64,000 bases of DNA from Massilia sp. CF038 (GTDB lineage Bacteria > Pseudomonadota > Gammaproteobacteria > Burkholderiales > Burkholderiaceae_D): NCBI RefSeq assembly GCF_900129765.1, contig NZ_FQWU01000001.1, forward strand, positions 1,364,001-1,428,000. The letters are read 5' to 3'. Under the pieces are notes generated by a model. It had not been told where the DNA came from, did no database searches, and saw only the letters and a list, made by a program, of their open reading frames with translations. Position numbers and translations under genes: made by a program. Positions 45,777 to 58,791 of the stretch are shown here, in pieces (position 1 is the first letter of the stretch; each line of letters starts with the position of its first letter).

Positions 45777-45935
45777 TTAGGCAAGCGCGGCCATCACAGA
45801 GCTGGCAGCGGTGAAAGTGATGCAGAAGCCGGCCAGCAGAGTTTTGTCCCGATAATTGCCCAGCCTGTGCTCGCGCCACGCCGCCCACATGAGGGAGGCA
45901 GCCACCGTAGCGAGAATTGCGGCGATTTCGTTCAT
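45777..45935 (-). CDS. 52-residue membrane protein
   Basis: ATG 45935 is preceded by AAAGGAAA with 6 nt spacing, a strong ribosome-binding site. The protein MNEIAAILATVAASLMWAAW...TLLAGFCITFTAASSVMAALA has two hydrophobic segments separated by a charged loop (REHRLGNYRDK), suggesting a hairpin in the inner membrane. It follows the universal stress protein gene on the same strand by 58 nt, so it may be co-transcribed with it. Function unknown. Confidence 0.6.
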   Translation of the reverse strand: MNEIAAILATVAASLMWAAWREHRLGNYRDKTLLAGFCITFTAASSVMAALA

Positions 45936-45993
45936 TGCTTGTTTCCTTTCGTGGGTTTTGCGGTGAATATGCAGCTTTCGATTTGCCGCTTGC

Positions 45994-46962
45994 TTACGCG
46001 GACGCGCTTTCCTCGGCGCGCAAGTGTTGAGCGAGGCCACGCCATGTCGTGGCACCGCGCACTGATGCTGTCGTCAGCGCAGGGCCGATCAGCACATCGC
46101 ATGCGGCGCGCGCGCCGAGCTTGCGCGGGACATCGCCCAATCCGTAACGTCCGTTGCGAGCGCGGCCCTGCCTTCCCACAACGATCAGATCCGCGCCGAT
46201 GCGCCGCGCGTTCGCGTTGATCACGGGCACGGGCAGCCCGGAATGGACTGCGGCGACGTAGGGTTGAACGAGGGGGCCCAGGTTTTCTATCCATTTGTCC
46301 AGCCTTGCCCATGCCGACTCGCAAGCACGTGCCAGATAAGTGCCAACGATGGACGATGGCACTTCCAGCTCACGCATCAAAGCCGCTTCCGGAAAACTGA
46401 ATGCATGCATGAAAGTGAAATGGGCCTCTGGCGCCAGTGCCAGCGCCAGACGCGCGGCAGTGTCGCACTCCGCGGAAAAATCGACCGCGACCAGCACCTT
46501 CCGGTACACGTCGCGTGGTTCGCAATGTACGAATAGAACGCTGTTTTGACTCTGGCGCAAGATGGCTCGGCTGTGGGATGGGGCCAGCAGCGCTAACAGG
46601 GAGTGACGGCGTTGCGGCGCGAGTACCGTCAGTTCGGCACGCTGGGCGCGCGCCGTCTCCGCGACAAGTTCGGCCGCCGTGCTTCGCGCGGTGTGCCATA
46701 TTGGCGCCAGTACGTTCGCATCGTCGAGCACATCAACAGGCGTGCGCTTGCCGTCGATCCATGCTGATACCGCATGGCCGCGCACTTCGATTTGACTGTA
46801 CTCCGTGTTGCCCGCGCAGAGACCGAGCGCAGAGCGCTTGATGTTGAGCATGTCGAAGCCATCAAGCTGTAGATCGCCGCTCAACAGTGCTGCGCGCAAA
46901 GCAGCGCGCTGCGACAAACAGGCTTCGCTTGTAACCAATAACATTTTCTTTGACTGATTCAT
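45994..46962 (-). CDS. Tandem-domain universal stress protein
   Basis: 322 residues from ATG 46962 (GGGAG 6 nt upstream). Two UspA-type domains. The second (about 155-300) is clear: KVLVAVDFSAECDTAARLAL at its first strand and DLIVVGRQGRARNG near the nucleotide-binding loop, where ATP-binding Usps have G-2x-G-9x-G(S/T). That motif is imperfect here. The first domain is divergent and keeps only the fold pattern. Cytoplasmic; by family a stress-survival protein of unknown biochemical role. Confidence 0.85.
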   Translation of the reverse strand: MNQSKKMLLVTSEACLSQRAALRAALLSGDLQLDGFDMLNIKRSALGLCAGNTEYSQIEVRGHAVSAWIDGKRTPVDVLDDANVLAPIWHTARSTAAELVAETARAQRAELTVLAPQRRHSLLALLAPSHSRAILRQSQNSVLFVHCEPRDVYRKVLVAVDFSAECDTAARLALALAPEAHFTFMHAFSFPEAALMRELEVPSSIVGTYLARACESAWARLDKWIENLGPLVQPYVAAVHSGLPVPVINANARRIGADLIVVGRQGRARNGRYGLGDVPRKLGARAACDVLIGPALTTASVRGATTWRGLAQHLRAEESASA

Positions 46963-47140
46963 GGATGACTCCCTAACCGTTGCCCGCCGTGGCGCCAGCA
47001 AGAACTGCGCAGCCAGCGGAAATGGGGCAGCCTGACCGATACGGGCCAACTGCCAATCGCCCAAGTACACGGCCAGCCAGACGTGACGGGGCCTGACGGC
47101 GCAGCTGCTGTGCTGGCGCGTACTTTGGTGCGTTAGTGAG

Positions 47141-47186
47141 GGCTCGGTGAGTGAGTGCGCGAAACGCGCAACGCGCTCACCGAGCC
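47141..47186. other. Nested hairpin GGCTCGGTGAG / CTCACCGAGCC
   Basis: An 11-bp perfect stem (47141-47151 with 47176-47186) encloses a second stem TGCGCG-AAA-CGCGCA. No T-tract follows on either strand, so a simple intrinsic terminator is unlikely. It lies in the gene-free gap between the Usp gene and the chitinase gene. It could be part of an RNA or a protein-binding site. Confidence 0.4.
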
Positions 47187-48009
47187 TGATAGAGGCAGGC
47201 CAGGTCTCTTTTTGCGCTGTTCAATGGCCCAGTACCTCGAGTGGCGTGCATGGTCTAATCCGCCGTGACGAACAAGGATCCCATGCCAACAAAAGCGGCC
47301 AGGAACAGGCTGAATCGGCGTTGCACACGCTTGCGTCGCGCAAGCAGCAGGAGCGTTGCGTGCGCCTTGCTCGAGTAAGGGGCGGGCAGCGCTATGCTGC
47401 TGCGAACAGAGTTAGACAGGATTTTCATAAGCACACCGGGTGTCGTCCTTGGAAAGGACGAAATGACACAATGCCTGCATTGCTGCAGGCGCTATTGAAC
47501 CGTTGTGTTTGCTCGGCTGGCAGTCAAGGCGACTGCCGCCGAGCTCAGGAAAGCCAGGCGAGATTGAATTGGACGAAAAATGCCGTTGTGCCAGGGCGCA
47601 GCGAGGCGGAGCGGAGACGGCAGCATGCACCAGGCACCGATGCACTTGGTGCGGCGGCGTGAACTACTCGATCGAGGCTGAGTATATCGGTTGGCATGAT
47701 GGACGAACTCGCGTTTGGAAAGCATGGATTGACTGGTCAAGTGTACACCAGACGCCCCAAGCGCGCTGTCGGGCGGCTCGCCAATCCGGGAAGACTGCTT
47801 TTAGACCCAAGTCCCTTTTTCGACAGATGTGCATTTTTTCAGTAATACCAGTGCCTTGAGGTATTTAATTGGTATTAATTATTGTGCGCTGCAACGTCTG
47901 GCTATTCTGCGATTTATACAAACAGCATGAGCTGATTGGTCTGGCCATTTTGGCAATTTGGCAAAACCACTTGACTACCAATTTCCCCGCTCGCATCCTG
48001 AACTAAGAG

Positions 48010-48031
48010 CCAGGCGTTGTGCGACGCCTGG
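48010..48031 (+). promoter_or_regulatory. Leader hairpin just before the chitinase start
   Basis: CCAGGCGT (48010-48017) pairs with ACGCCTGG (48024-48031) around a 6-nt loop, ending 34 nt before the proposed TTG start. It would lie in the mRNA leader. It is not followed by a U-run, so it may affect stability or translation rather than terminate. Confidence 0.4.
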
Positions 48032-48065
48032 TGGGTATCCAAATAACTAAAAAATGGAGTCGGCC

Positions 48066-49769
<1,704 letters not shown>

Positions 49770-49812
49770 GCAACATCCGCCTTGCTGGTTGAGGCGGGCC
49801 TTGTAAGTACGC

Positions 49813-49853
49813 AAACGCCGCTGGTTTCGTGAGGAACCAGCGGCGTTTCTTCT
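49813..49853 (+). terminator. Rho-independent terminator after the chitinase gene
   Basis: A 14-bp perfect stem AAACGCCGCTGGTT (49813-49826) with AACCAGCGGCGTTT (49835-49848), 8-nt loop, then TTTCTTCT. It is 43 nt after the chitinase stop. Confidence 0.88.
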
Positions 49854-49983
49854 GATTGGTCAGCTATGTTCGATTGCGAACGGAACTGTTGGACGCCCTG
49901 TGGCACAGTTGACCTTGCCGCCACCAGACGCCATCGTCACCTCATGTAACGATGGAGAAGCGGCCTCTCCACAGGACACAACC

Positions 49984-50220
49984 ATGCAACGAATCACTCT
50001 GCTCATTACTTCCTTCGCAGCGAGGCTGTCGCGGCGTCCCCAAACGGCACCGCTGGCTGCCGTGGCCAAGACTGTCAGTCCGCAAACGACAGCGCAGCTA
50101 CGCACTGGGAGCAAGCGTGGCACCGCCACGGCATTTGTGCCGTTTCGGGTGCGACAGGCGCGCATGAACGGGTTCAGTGCAAGTATTGATCGCATGCAAA
50201 GTCCTTCCAACCTGATGTAA
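49984..50220 (+). CDS. Possible 78-residue basic protein
   Basis: ATG 49984 is preceded by AGGA with 9 nt spacing (AGGACACAACC). The product (MQRITLLITSFAARLSRR to SPSNLM) is basic with an amphipathic start and no recognisable domain. It lies between the chitinase terminator and the diiron-protein gene. Coding status is uncertain. Confidence 0.35.
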   Translation: MQRITLLITSFAARLSRRPQTAPLAAVAKTVSPQTTAQLRTGSKRGTATAFVPFRVRQARMNGFSASIDRMQSPSNLM

Positions 50221-50332
50221 CGCTGGGGGCGTGTAATCGGAGTCTTACGCCAGCAGGGCACGCGTGCCGATGCCAGAAGCAGGCGCTGCCGTTAATAATG
50301 AGGCACGATTCATTATTCATCGGCCATATTCC

Positions 50333-51776
50333 ATGTCGCACACGCTTTCATCTATCAGCCCAGCCGAAAGGCCAACTTTAATTTCGAGCACCAGCACGCC
50401 AGCAAGCGCGAAGTCGCTCTACATGGCGCTGCTGGACAACCCCGCGGCAAGCGCAGATGCGGCGCCAGCCTTCCTGCGCGAGCAGATTCGCGCTGCGTCT
50501 GTGCTGCCAGCCGATCTGCCAGATGACTTCAGCGCGCTCGAGGCATGGAGCCGCGAACATGTTGCAGCCGTCGGCGATGCGTATGCCGCCTATCTTGCCG
50601 AACGAAAGGCAGGTCGGCCGCGCCGCTATTTCGCCACGCGCTCGCATGCCTTGCACTTCATCCGTACCGTCGCGCCGACCAAGCTGGTCGATGGCGCATG
50701 GCTATATGGGGTGCTGCCGCACTGGGATAATCTGGCTTATCGCGGCCTGATTCGCACTTATCTTGAAGAACTCGGCGACGGTGTGCCGGCGCAGAACCAC
50801 GTCGCGCTTTATCAAAAAACTGCTGGCTGCGCATGATTGCGACGAGATCGATAGCCTGGACGAAGAACACTTCGTACAGGGTGCCATCCAACTGGCACTG
50901 GCGCACAACGCCGACGATTTTCTGCCCGAGATCATTGGATACAACCTCGGCTACGAACAGTTGCCCCTGCATTTACTCATCAGCGGCTATGAGCTGAATG
51001 AACTGGGAATCGACCCCTACTATTTCACCTTGCATGTAACGATCGACAATGCCGATAACGGCCATGCGCGCAAAGCCATTGCCGCCATCCCCCAACTGGC
51101 ACCGTCAATTGCGGACAGCGGCGAGTACACCAGGCGCATTCTGGATGGCTACCGTCTCAATGAACTGGGCGCGAGCACCTTGTCGGTGATTGCCGATTTC
51201 GATCTGGAGAGCGAACTTCTGTCGATCCTGGCCGCCAAGAGCGCATTCGGGAAGAATATGCATTCGGATTATTGCCGCGTCGCGGGCAGGTCAATCAATG
51301 ACTGGCTGTCCCAAGCGGCTGACATTCCGGACTTTTTAGCGGCACTGGTAAAGGAAGGCTGGATACGGCGCGGTGAACCTGCAGCCAACAGTCGCTTCTG
51401 GCAACTCATGCAAGGTCCACGCGCCGCCATGTTCGGCGTGTTCAGTGCCTACGAACTGCAGGTGCTCGAAGACTGGATCACGCTCCCGGCAGGGCCGGCT
51501 AGAGTGATGCCACATCGCGCGCAAATGCGCATGCTGGACCGGCTTGCAAACGACGCACCGTCCCGGCCCACCACGCCGCGCAAACTGATCCGGCAGCACG
51601 GCGCGGAGTCGGCTTCCGAGTCCAATGCCTTACGCCTGCTCGAAGAGCGTATTGGCGCAGCGCCAGACAAGACGGCAGCGATGCAAGAGCTGGTACCCTT
51701 GCTGGCGCCCCATCTGCATTTCGCCCCATTGGGATTAATGGCAACGCGCCTTTATTCGCGACTGCTGGATGCTTGA
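50333..51776 (+). pseudogene. Haem-oxygenase-like iron-containing redox enzyme, interrupted by a frameshift
   Basis: Two overlapping frames join into one protein of about 480 residues of the haem-oxygenase-like diiron family (the group annotated as iron-containing redox enzyme). Frame 1, from ATG 50333, carries LPHWDNLAYRGLIRTYLEELGDG and reads to NHVALYQK. Frame 2 continues LLAAHDCDEIDSLDEEHFVQGAIQLAL, then FTLHVTIDNADNGHARKA with metal-ligand-like His/Asp. The break is at a run of six A (50814-50819); five A would restore one frame. Frame 1 alone ends at TGA 50834. It may be a true mutation, slippage or a sequence error. The 3' end overlaps the convergent decarboxylase gene by 25 nt. Confidence 0.8.
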
Positions 51777-53047
51777 ATGTTGCCAGATGGGCGCACGGTC
51801 GCGATGCGCTCATTAATGGGAATATTGGTCGCCTCCAACCCTGGCGTCTGTCCGCGCAAATCGAATTCCAGCATGGCGTCTGGACCAAATACCAGGCAAT
51901 GGGTCGACCCGCCAAAGTGAAACATGCCCAGCTGTTCTCCTTTTTGCAGATGCTGGCCTTCGACCACGGTCACGTCACAGGTGGATACTTCCGCCATGCC
52001 AACGGCAACAAAGCACATTAATCCAATGCCTGGGTGGTCGGCTTGAATAAAAATCAGCGCGCGGGTCGCCACCTGGGTGATGTAAGCCTGTGATTGGCGG
52101 GGCGAGCATGGATCAAAGCCTTCTTCCTGACACTGCGCGTAATAACTGCCGTCAATCACGCGTGTTCGTACGACGCGTCCGGTGACGGGACTATGCCAGC
52201 GGTGATAGCTGAACGAACTCAGAAATGCCTGATATACGGTGCCACCATCAAACCGCTGCGCCAGATCGTCGCCGGCCAGCATGTGGTGCAAGGAATAGGG
52301 CTGCGCTTTGATCCAGAATCGATCGTGAAGCCGTACATCACGCGCCAGACGGAAGGGCGCCGCTTCGCAGGCATTCACGATCACCGTATCGTCGCCCGGT
52401 GCGCTGACCGGTCGCCGCCCGGAACGGAAGCGGCGCGTGAAAAAATCGTCCCATGAACGGAAGCCGCGGTAAGGTTGACCGGGTTCGCATTCGAACTCCT
52501 CGTCAAAGTCGGGCATATGCGCCAGCGCGTCCGTGCCAAACCAGCCTAAGTGCGGATCGTTGCTCAGGGCAGGCAATGACGCTGGCGATTTCAGAAAATC
52601 GCCCCATGCATTCAAGATCCGTTTGAGGTGAACATTCACGGTCAGGTGCAAAAAGAATGCGTGACCGCCTGGCGTGGCCATGGACCAGTCGAAGATGGCG
52701 TTGATCGGCAGACCAGTAATGCCGGTCTGGTTGAACGTCGGCGGCGTGCGCAGTACACGGTCAATCATTTGCAGGGCATGGCCCATATTGCGCAATTGCG
52801 GCTGCCCGGTGGGATCGTGCTCAAAGGCGGGCGTTCGCGGCAGTTGTTCGAACAACTGGTTTGCCAACGCAAACAAGGCAGGATCATCGACGATCGCATT
52901 CTGAAAGTCTTGCAGGAGGGGATGCAGGGGCCTTGGCATGCTAGCGGCGGCATTCAATTGTGCCATCCATGCTGAAAAGTGCGCTTCATCGGTGTCGCCC
53001 CACTCGCCAATACAGAACGGAAGAGGGGCGGTGTCTGGTTTGTTCAA
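51752..53047 (-). CDS. PsiD-like phosphatidylserine-decarboxylase-family protein
   Basis: 431 residues, TTG start at 53047 (the next in-frame ATGs are well inside the conserved region). An N-terminal region (FNQTGITGLPINAIFDWSMATPGGHAFF, described here in part only) is the kind found in PsiD-type members, followed by SWDDFFTRRFRSGRRPV, which opens the decarboxylase domain. The self-cleavage site that makes the pyruvoyl group is visible as MFHFGGSTH (Gly-Ser). Classical Psd makes phosphatidylethanolamine in the membrane; this longer type includes amino-acid decarboxylases such as tryptophan decarboxylase. No membrane anchor is evident. Substrate unknown. Confidence 0.85.
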   Translation of the reverse strand: MNKPDTAPLPFCIGEWGDTDEAHFSAWMAQLNAAASMPRPLHPLLQDFQNAIVDDPALFALANQLFEQLPRTPAFEHDPTGQPQLRNMGHALQMIDRVLRTPPTFNQTGITGLPINAIFDWSMATPGGHAFFLHLTVNVHLKRILNAWGDFLKSPASLPALSNDPHLGWFGTDALAHMPDFDEEFECEPGQPYRGFRSWDDFFTRRFRSGRRPVSAPGDDTVIVNACEAAPFRLARDVRLHDRFWIKAQPYSLHHMLAGDDLAQRFDGGTVYQAFLSSFSYHRWHSPVTGRVVRTRVIDGSYYAQCQEEGFDPCSPRQSQAYITQVATRALIFIQADHPGIGLMCFVAVGMAEVSTCDVTVVEGQHLQKGEQLGMFHFGGSTHCLVFGPDAMLEFDLRGQTPGLEATNIPINERIATVRPSGNIQASSSRE

Positions 53048-53216
53048 TTGCGTCTCGCAAATCTGGTGTGGGGGGATGAACTGAGAGTAGCGGTGCTCAG
53101 CATTTCTATCTGTTCAATATCCTACACAGTGACAATAAAAGTGATGGGGATGGCCCGCCATGCGTTTTACCTAGCCGTGACATAATCCCTTTTTCTTCCA
53201 CTCACGAAGGTAAGGC

Positions 53217-54317
53217 GTGAGCAAACTCTTTTCGTCCTACAAAATCGGACCGCTGGAACTGAGCAACCGCATCATCATTGCGCCCATGTGCCAGTACTCG
53301 GCCGAGGAGGGCAGTGCCACCGATTGGCATCTGATCCACCTTGGCAATCTGGCTCTCTCCGGCGCGGGCCTGCTGATTCTGGAAGCGACTGCCGTCTCGC
53401 CCGAAGCGCGTATTTCACCAGCGGACCTAGGGCTGTATTCCGACGCCAACGAAGAGGCGCTGGCCCGCATGCTTGCCACCATTCGTCGTCATTCAGATAT
53501 CCCGGTCGGCATGCAGATTTCCCACGCAGGGCGCAAGGCGTCGACTGCACCGCCCTGGGATGGTGGGGGGCAGGTGGGGCTGGAATCGGGCGGCTGGCAG
53601 ACCGAGGGGCCCTCGGCGCTGCCGTACGCGGGGACTGACCGGCCTCCCATCCAACTGGACACAGCCGGCCTGGCCCGTGTGCGCGATGCGTTCGCGCACA
53701 CCGCGCGCCGCGCTGCCCGGCTGGGGCTGGACATGCTCGAACTGCATGCCGCGCATGGCTATTTACTGCACCAATTCCTTTCACCGCTGTCGAACCAGCG
53801 CGACGACCAGTACGGCGGTTCGCTGGAAAACCGCATGCGCTTCCCGCTCGAAGTGTTCGATGCCGTGCGCGCTGCATTTCCTTCAGACCGGCCTGTTGGC
53901 GTGCGCATTTCCGCCACCGACTGGGTCGAGGGGGGCTGGGACGTGGACCAGAGCGTTGCGTTCTCCCACGCCTTGGCTGCACGCGGCAGCGCCTACGTGC
54001 ACGTTTCAAGCGGTGGCCTGTCGGCGCAACAGAAAATTGAAGTGGGCCCAGGCTACCAGCTCGCGTTTGCGCGCGAAATCAAACGGCAAGTGGCAGTGCC
54101 AGTCATCGGCGTCGGCATGATCACCACGCCGGAGCAGGCTGAAAGCGCCATCCGCGATGGCAGTGCCGATCTGGTGGCGCTGGCGCGCGGCATCTTGTAC
54201 GATCCGCGCTGGCCATGGCATGCAGCGGCTGCGCTGGGCGCGCAAGTGAAGGCGCCAAAGCAGTATTGGCGGTCGCAGCCCGCGGCATATAAAGGACTGT
54301 TCCAGACCGACAAGTGA
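53217..54317 (+). CDS. Old yellow enzyme family NADPH:flavin oxidoreductase, YqjM-like
   Basis: 366 residues, GTG start at 53217 with AAGG upstream. FMN-dependent TIM barrel: [18 protein letters not shown] at the N-terminus with the Cys of the thermophilic-like (YqjM) class, [10 protein letters not shown], the His pair region [34 protein letters not shown] and the phosphate-binding GVGMI...[15 protein letters not shown]. It reduces activated alkenes such as enones with NAD(P)H. It is transcribed alone; an EAL remnant follows. Confidence 0.94.
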   Translation: MSKLFSSYKIGPLELSNRIIIAPMCQYSAEEGSATDWHLIHLGNLALSGAGLLILEATAVSPEARISPADLGLYSDANEEALARMLATIRRHSDIPVGMQISHAGRKASTAPPWDGGGQVGLESGGWQTEGPSALPYAGTDRPPIQLDTAGLARVRDAFAHTARRAARLGLDMLELHAAHGYLLHQFLSPLSNQRDDQYGGSLENRMRFPLEVFDAVRAAFPSDRPVGVRISATDWVEGGWDVDQSVAFSHALAARGSAYVHVSSGGLSAQQKIEVGPGYQLAFAREIKRQVAVPVIGVGMITTPEQAESAIRDGSADLVALARGILYDPRWPWHAAAALGAQVKAPKQYWRSQPAAYKGLFQTDK

Positions 54318-54384
54318 CGGACGTCATTTCCGTGAGCGGGCTGGCGAATTGGTCGTTACAAAGCAGTTCAGGCTTGCTTTCGAC

Positions 54385-54712
54385 GCGGAGTGGCGCTGGA
54401 CGACTTTGGGACCGGTTATTCGTCGCTGTCGCAACTGAAGCGCTTCGATATCGATTTTGTGAAGATCGACCAGTCGTTCGTGGCCATCCTGGAGACGATA
54501 CGGGCGATCTGGCGCTGTGCGAAGCAATCATCGTGATGGCGCACAAGCTGGGTTTGAAGGTGGTGGCAAAAGGCGTGGAGACCAAGGTGCAGCGCGCGCT
54601 GCTGGTCGATGCCGGCTGCGATTATGCGCAGGGTTTCATGTTCGCGCGGCCCATGCCGGCGGCGGAATTCGAAGCCATGGCCACGGCGGCCCGGCCGGCC
54701 TTGCCGCATTAA
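54385..54712 (+). pseudogene. Remnant of an EAL-domain protein (c-di-GMP phosphodiesterase), truncated and frameshifted
   Basis: In one frame the sequence reads [19 protein letters not shown] and FVKIDQSFV; after a frame break near 54,495 another frame continues [20 protein letters not shown] and ends [17 protein letters not shown]. Together they are the C-terminal part of an EAL domain. The first half with the EAL signature is missing, so no activity is expected. The remnant begins just after the old-yellow-enzyme gene. Confidence 0.85.
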
Positions 54713-54728
54713 AGCGACGCGTAAAAGC

Positions 54729-54827
54729 ACATCGCCCTCGCGAAGGCGGGCTCGCATGCGAGCCCCCTATACCACGTGACCGAATCCGGACAAGTGGTAT
54801 GGGCCCCCGCCTGCGCGAGGGCGATGT
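54729..54827. repeat. Solitary palindromic REP pair
   Basis: Arms ACATCGCCCTCGCGAAGGCGGG and its reverse counterpart ending CGCGAGGGCGATGT, about 50 nt apart, with a short inner palindrome (GGCTCGCATGCGAGCC). The same family as the element at 45124 and the array at 35.6 kb. It lies between the EAL remnant and the 3' end of the TPR gene. Confidence 0.85.
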
Positions 54828-54838
54828 TGGCGGACGAC

Positions 54839-55828
54839 TCAGGTTTTCATGTCGCGGCGAATGCGTTGCTCGCACTCGTGACCGGCCTTGTACTCTGCAT
54901 ATGCGGTCGCAAAGTCGTTCAAGGCGGCTGCATATTCTGCAGCCGCAAAATGCTGCTGAATCAGCATGTCGGAGAAACCATCCGCAATGGCAATTGCCTG
55001 TGCTTGTTTTACGGTCCGTAAAGCCAGCTCAGTTTTCCCCGTCCGCGCATGCACCTGCGCTTCGGCCGCCAGTAGATGCGCTTCGCACCAGCGGAAGTTG
55101 ACCTGGCGTGCATGCGCCAGTCCCGCGTTCAGGTAGGCCAGCGCGCGCTCGAGCGCATCTTCGCTCAAGGCAATCTTGCCCAGGTAGAGGTTTGATTCCG
55201 CCAGGTAGTCAAACAACTGGTGTTCCGAGCAAATCCTGAAGGCCTCGTGCAGCAGGGCAGAGGCTTCGGCAGTCCGGTCCCGTTCGATCAAACTGACCGC
55301 GATATTGATTTTGACCTTGGCGTCCAGATGCGGATCTCCCACCTCGGCCGTGCGTGCCTGCGCTTGCTCCAGCGTTGCGTCGCAGGCGGCGTAGTCGCCA
55401 GCGTCCTTGAAAGCCTGGGCCAGACCGATCTTGGCCAGGATCCAGGTTTCTGCTTCGCCACCCGTGCGGTCGACGACATCAATGGCGCTGTTCCAGAACT
55501 GAATGGCGCGGCGGTAATCGCCACTGGAGTAGTAACTGCGCGCCAGACGCTCCAGGATCTTGGCTTCGTACAGCGGCAGGCAAGAGCCCTGCGCCGCTTC
55601 CTGGGCGGCAAACAGGGAGTCGCGGGCCTCGGCCGACTTGCCGAGATGATCCATGATCTTGCCGTAACGTTCGGCCGCGCGCACATAGATGGGCGGCTCC
55701 CATAAATAGGACTCGACAAACACTTGCTTGCAAAGCGTCAGTGCCTGTTCCGGGGCGGTATGCATGGTCGCGTCGATTTGGTCGAATACCGCTTCCCAAT
55801 GTAAGGCAAGTTCCTGCCGGGAATTCAT
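54839..55828 (-). CDS. TPR-repeat protein
   Basis: 329 residues, almost wholly helical with repeated tetratricopeptide pairs (LARSYYSSGDYRRAIQFWNSA, GLAQAFKDAGDYAACDATL and LYLGKIALSEDALERALAYLNAG are examples of single repeats). No signal, membrane segment or enzymatic domain. TPR proteins of this size are protein-binding scaffolds or the sensing half of larger regulators; here there is no attached output domain. It is divergent from isocitrate dehydrogenase. Confidence 0.85.
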   Translation of the reverse strand: MNSRQELALHWEAVFDQIDATMHTAPEQALTLCKQVFVESYLWEPPIYVRAAERYGKIMDHLGKSAEARDSLFAAQEAAQGSCLPLYEAKILERLARSYYSSGDYRRAIQFWNSAIDVVDRTGGEAETWILAKIGLAQAFKDAGDYAACDATLEQAQARTAEVGDPHLDAKVKINIAVSLIERDRTAEASALLHEAFRICSEHQLFDYLAESNLYLGKIALSEDALERALAYLNAGLAHARQVNFRWCEAHLLAAEAQVHARTGKTELALRTVKQAQAIAIADGFSDMLIQQHFAAAEYAAALNDFATAYAEYKAGHECEQRIRRDMKT

Positions 55829-56180
55829 GGGCCACTTTCAACAGATGATTACACGGTCGCACAAAGTGCGATGCGCCATTTTACGATGTCCTGATAGCAG
55901 GCGGGACTGAAATCCGTTGCTACTTTGTCACATTGATCGGTATGACAACGATTTCTTTCGCGCCAAAAGGAAAAAGCAGGGCAATCCGCGGGCGCCGATC
56001 CCGGGCATATCGTGCAATGAGTTTTCACGATGTGAATACTTGTGCCTCTTTCTGCGATAAAATATCGATTCAGCGGTCGTTTGACCGGAACAAGAGATGT
56101 CGACCTGAACCGCAAGACGGGCAGGCGTACTTATTTCCACTATCGCGAATTACCCGTTCGCCAGAACCGAGCAAAAGCCC
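55829..56180. other. Divergent intergenic region upstream of isocitrate dehydrogenase
   Basis: 352 nt with no gene seen. GATAAAATA near 56,057 may be a -10 element for the rightward gene, but the -35 is unclear. No strong Shine-Dalgarno is seen before the dehydrogenase ATG (GAG 10 nt upstream). Both divergent promoters are presumed here. Confidence 0.4.
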
Positions 56181-58415
<2,235 letters not shown>

Positions 58416-58455
58416 AAGCTGAACGCGGGTGCTGCTTGCCCGCTGGCCGCATCCG

Positions 58456-58487
58456 AAATAGCCGACGTTACCGTCGGCTATTTTTTT
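58456..58487 (+). terminator. Rho-independent terminator after isocitrate dehydrogenase
   Basis: AAATAGCCGACG (58456-58467) pairs with CGTCGGCTATTT around a TTAC loop, followed by a run of T (58478-58487 includes seven or more). It lies 41 nt after the stop. Confidence 0.92.
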
Positions 58488-58522
58488 GTCCCGCGATGTC
58501 GACCCGCCTGCATCGCAGGGTG

Positions 58523-58623
58523 CTGCCATTTTTCAATGCAGCAATCGTTTTCCTATGTACTTCAAGCACTTGCGTTCGCAAATGAGACTTGTTAACAGTG
58601 TTGTCCACAGAAACTGTGGGCAG
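58523..58623 (+). repeat. 101-bp dispersed intergenic element, copy B
   Basis: Starts CTGCC and ends GGCAG, so the ends are inverted 5-mers. Conserved core with GTACTTCAA, CTTGTTAACAGTG, TTGTCCACAG and the hairpin CCACAG-AAA-CTGTGG. It lies between the isocitrate dehydrogenase terminator and the ABC transporter gene, in the same orientation as copies A and C. Confidence 0.8.
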
Positions 58624-58791
58624 ATTCGGCGAACCTGGGCAGGCTGTTGTTCACCTTGCTTTTTGATAAATAATTACTCCTACTTCATTAAAATTGCTTG
58701 TTTTAGTGCTATGCTATGCGCCCTTGTGACACGCGCGCGCCGCTCGCGGCACACTCGCAGCGCGCGGTCCCGAGTCACCCTTCAGGTCATC

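Larger units (their letters stand above)
46963..48065. other. Long intergenic region before the chitinase gene, no gene seen
   Basis: About 1.1 kb. Open frames here (for example 171 codons at 47147-47662) have no signal, domain or convincing codon pattern. A strong stem-loop lies at 47141-47186 and another at 48010-48031. From 47,840 the DNA is AT-rich and should hold the chitinase promoter; TTGACT at about 47,972 is a possible -35. No GEMM riboswitch, tRNA or insertion-sequence end was found. Confidence 0.5.

Noticed and set aside
47147-47662. 171-codon plus-strand frame before the chitinase gene
   Set aside because: No domain, no signal, irregular composition; it could be decayed sequence but I cannot support a gene.
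47840-48065. c-di-GMP (GEMM) riboswitch ahead of the chitinase
   Set aside because: Such switches precede some chitin genes, but the conserved GEMM sequence blocks are absent; only a plain 8-bp hairpin is seen.
50814-50819. Programmed ribosomal frameshift
   Set aside because: The A-run could slip, but there is no downstream pseudoknot or upstream Shine-Dalgarno-like stimulator and the needed shift (+1 or -2) is uncommon; mutation or sequence error is simpler.
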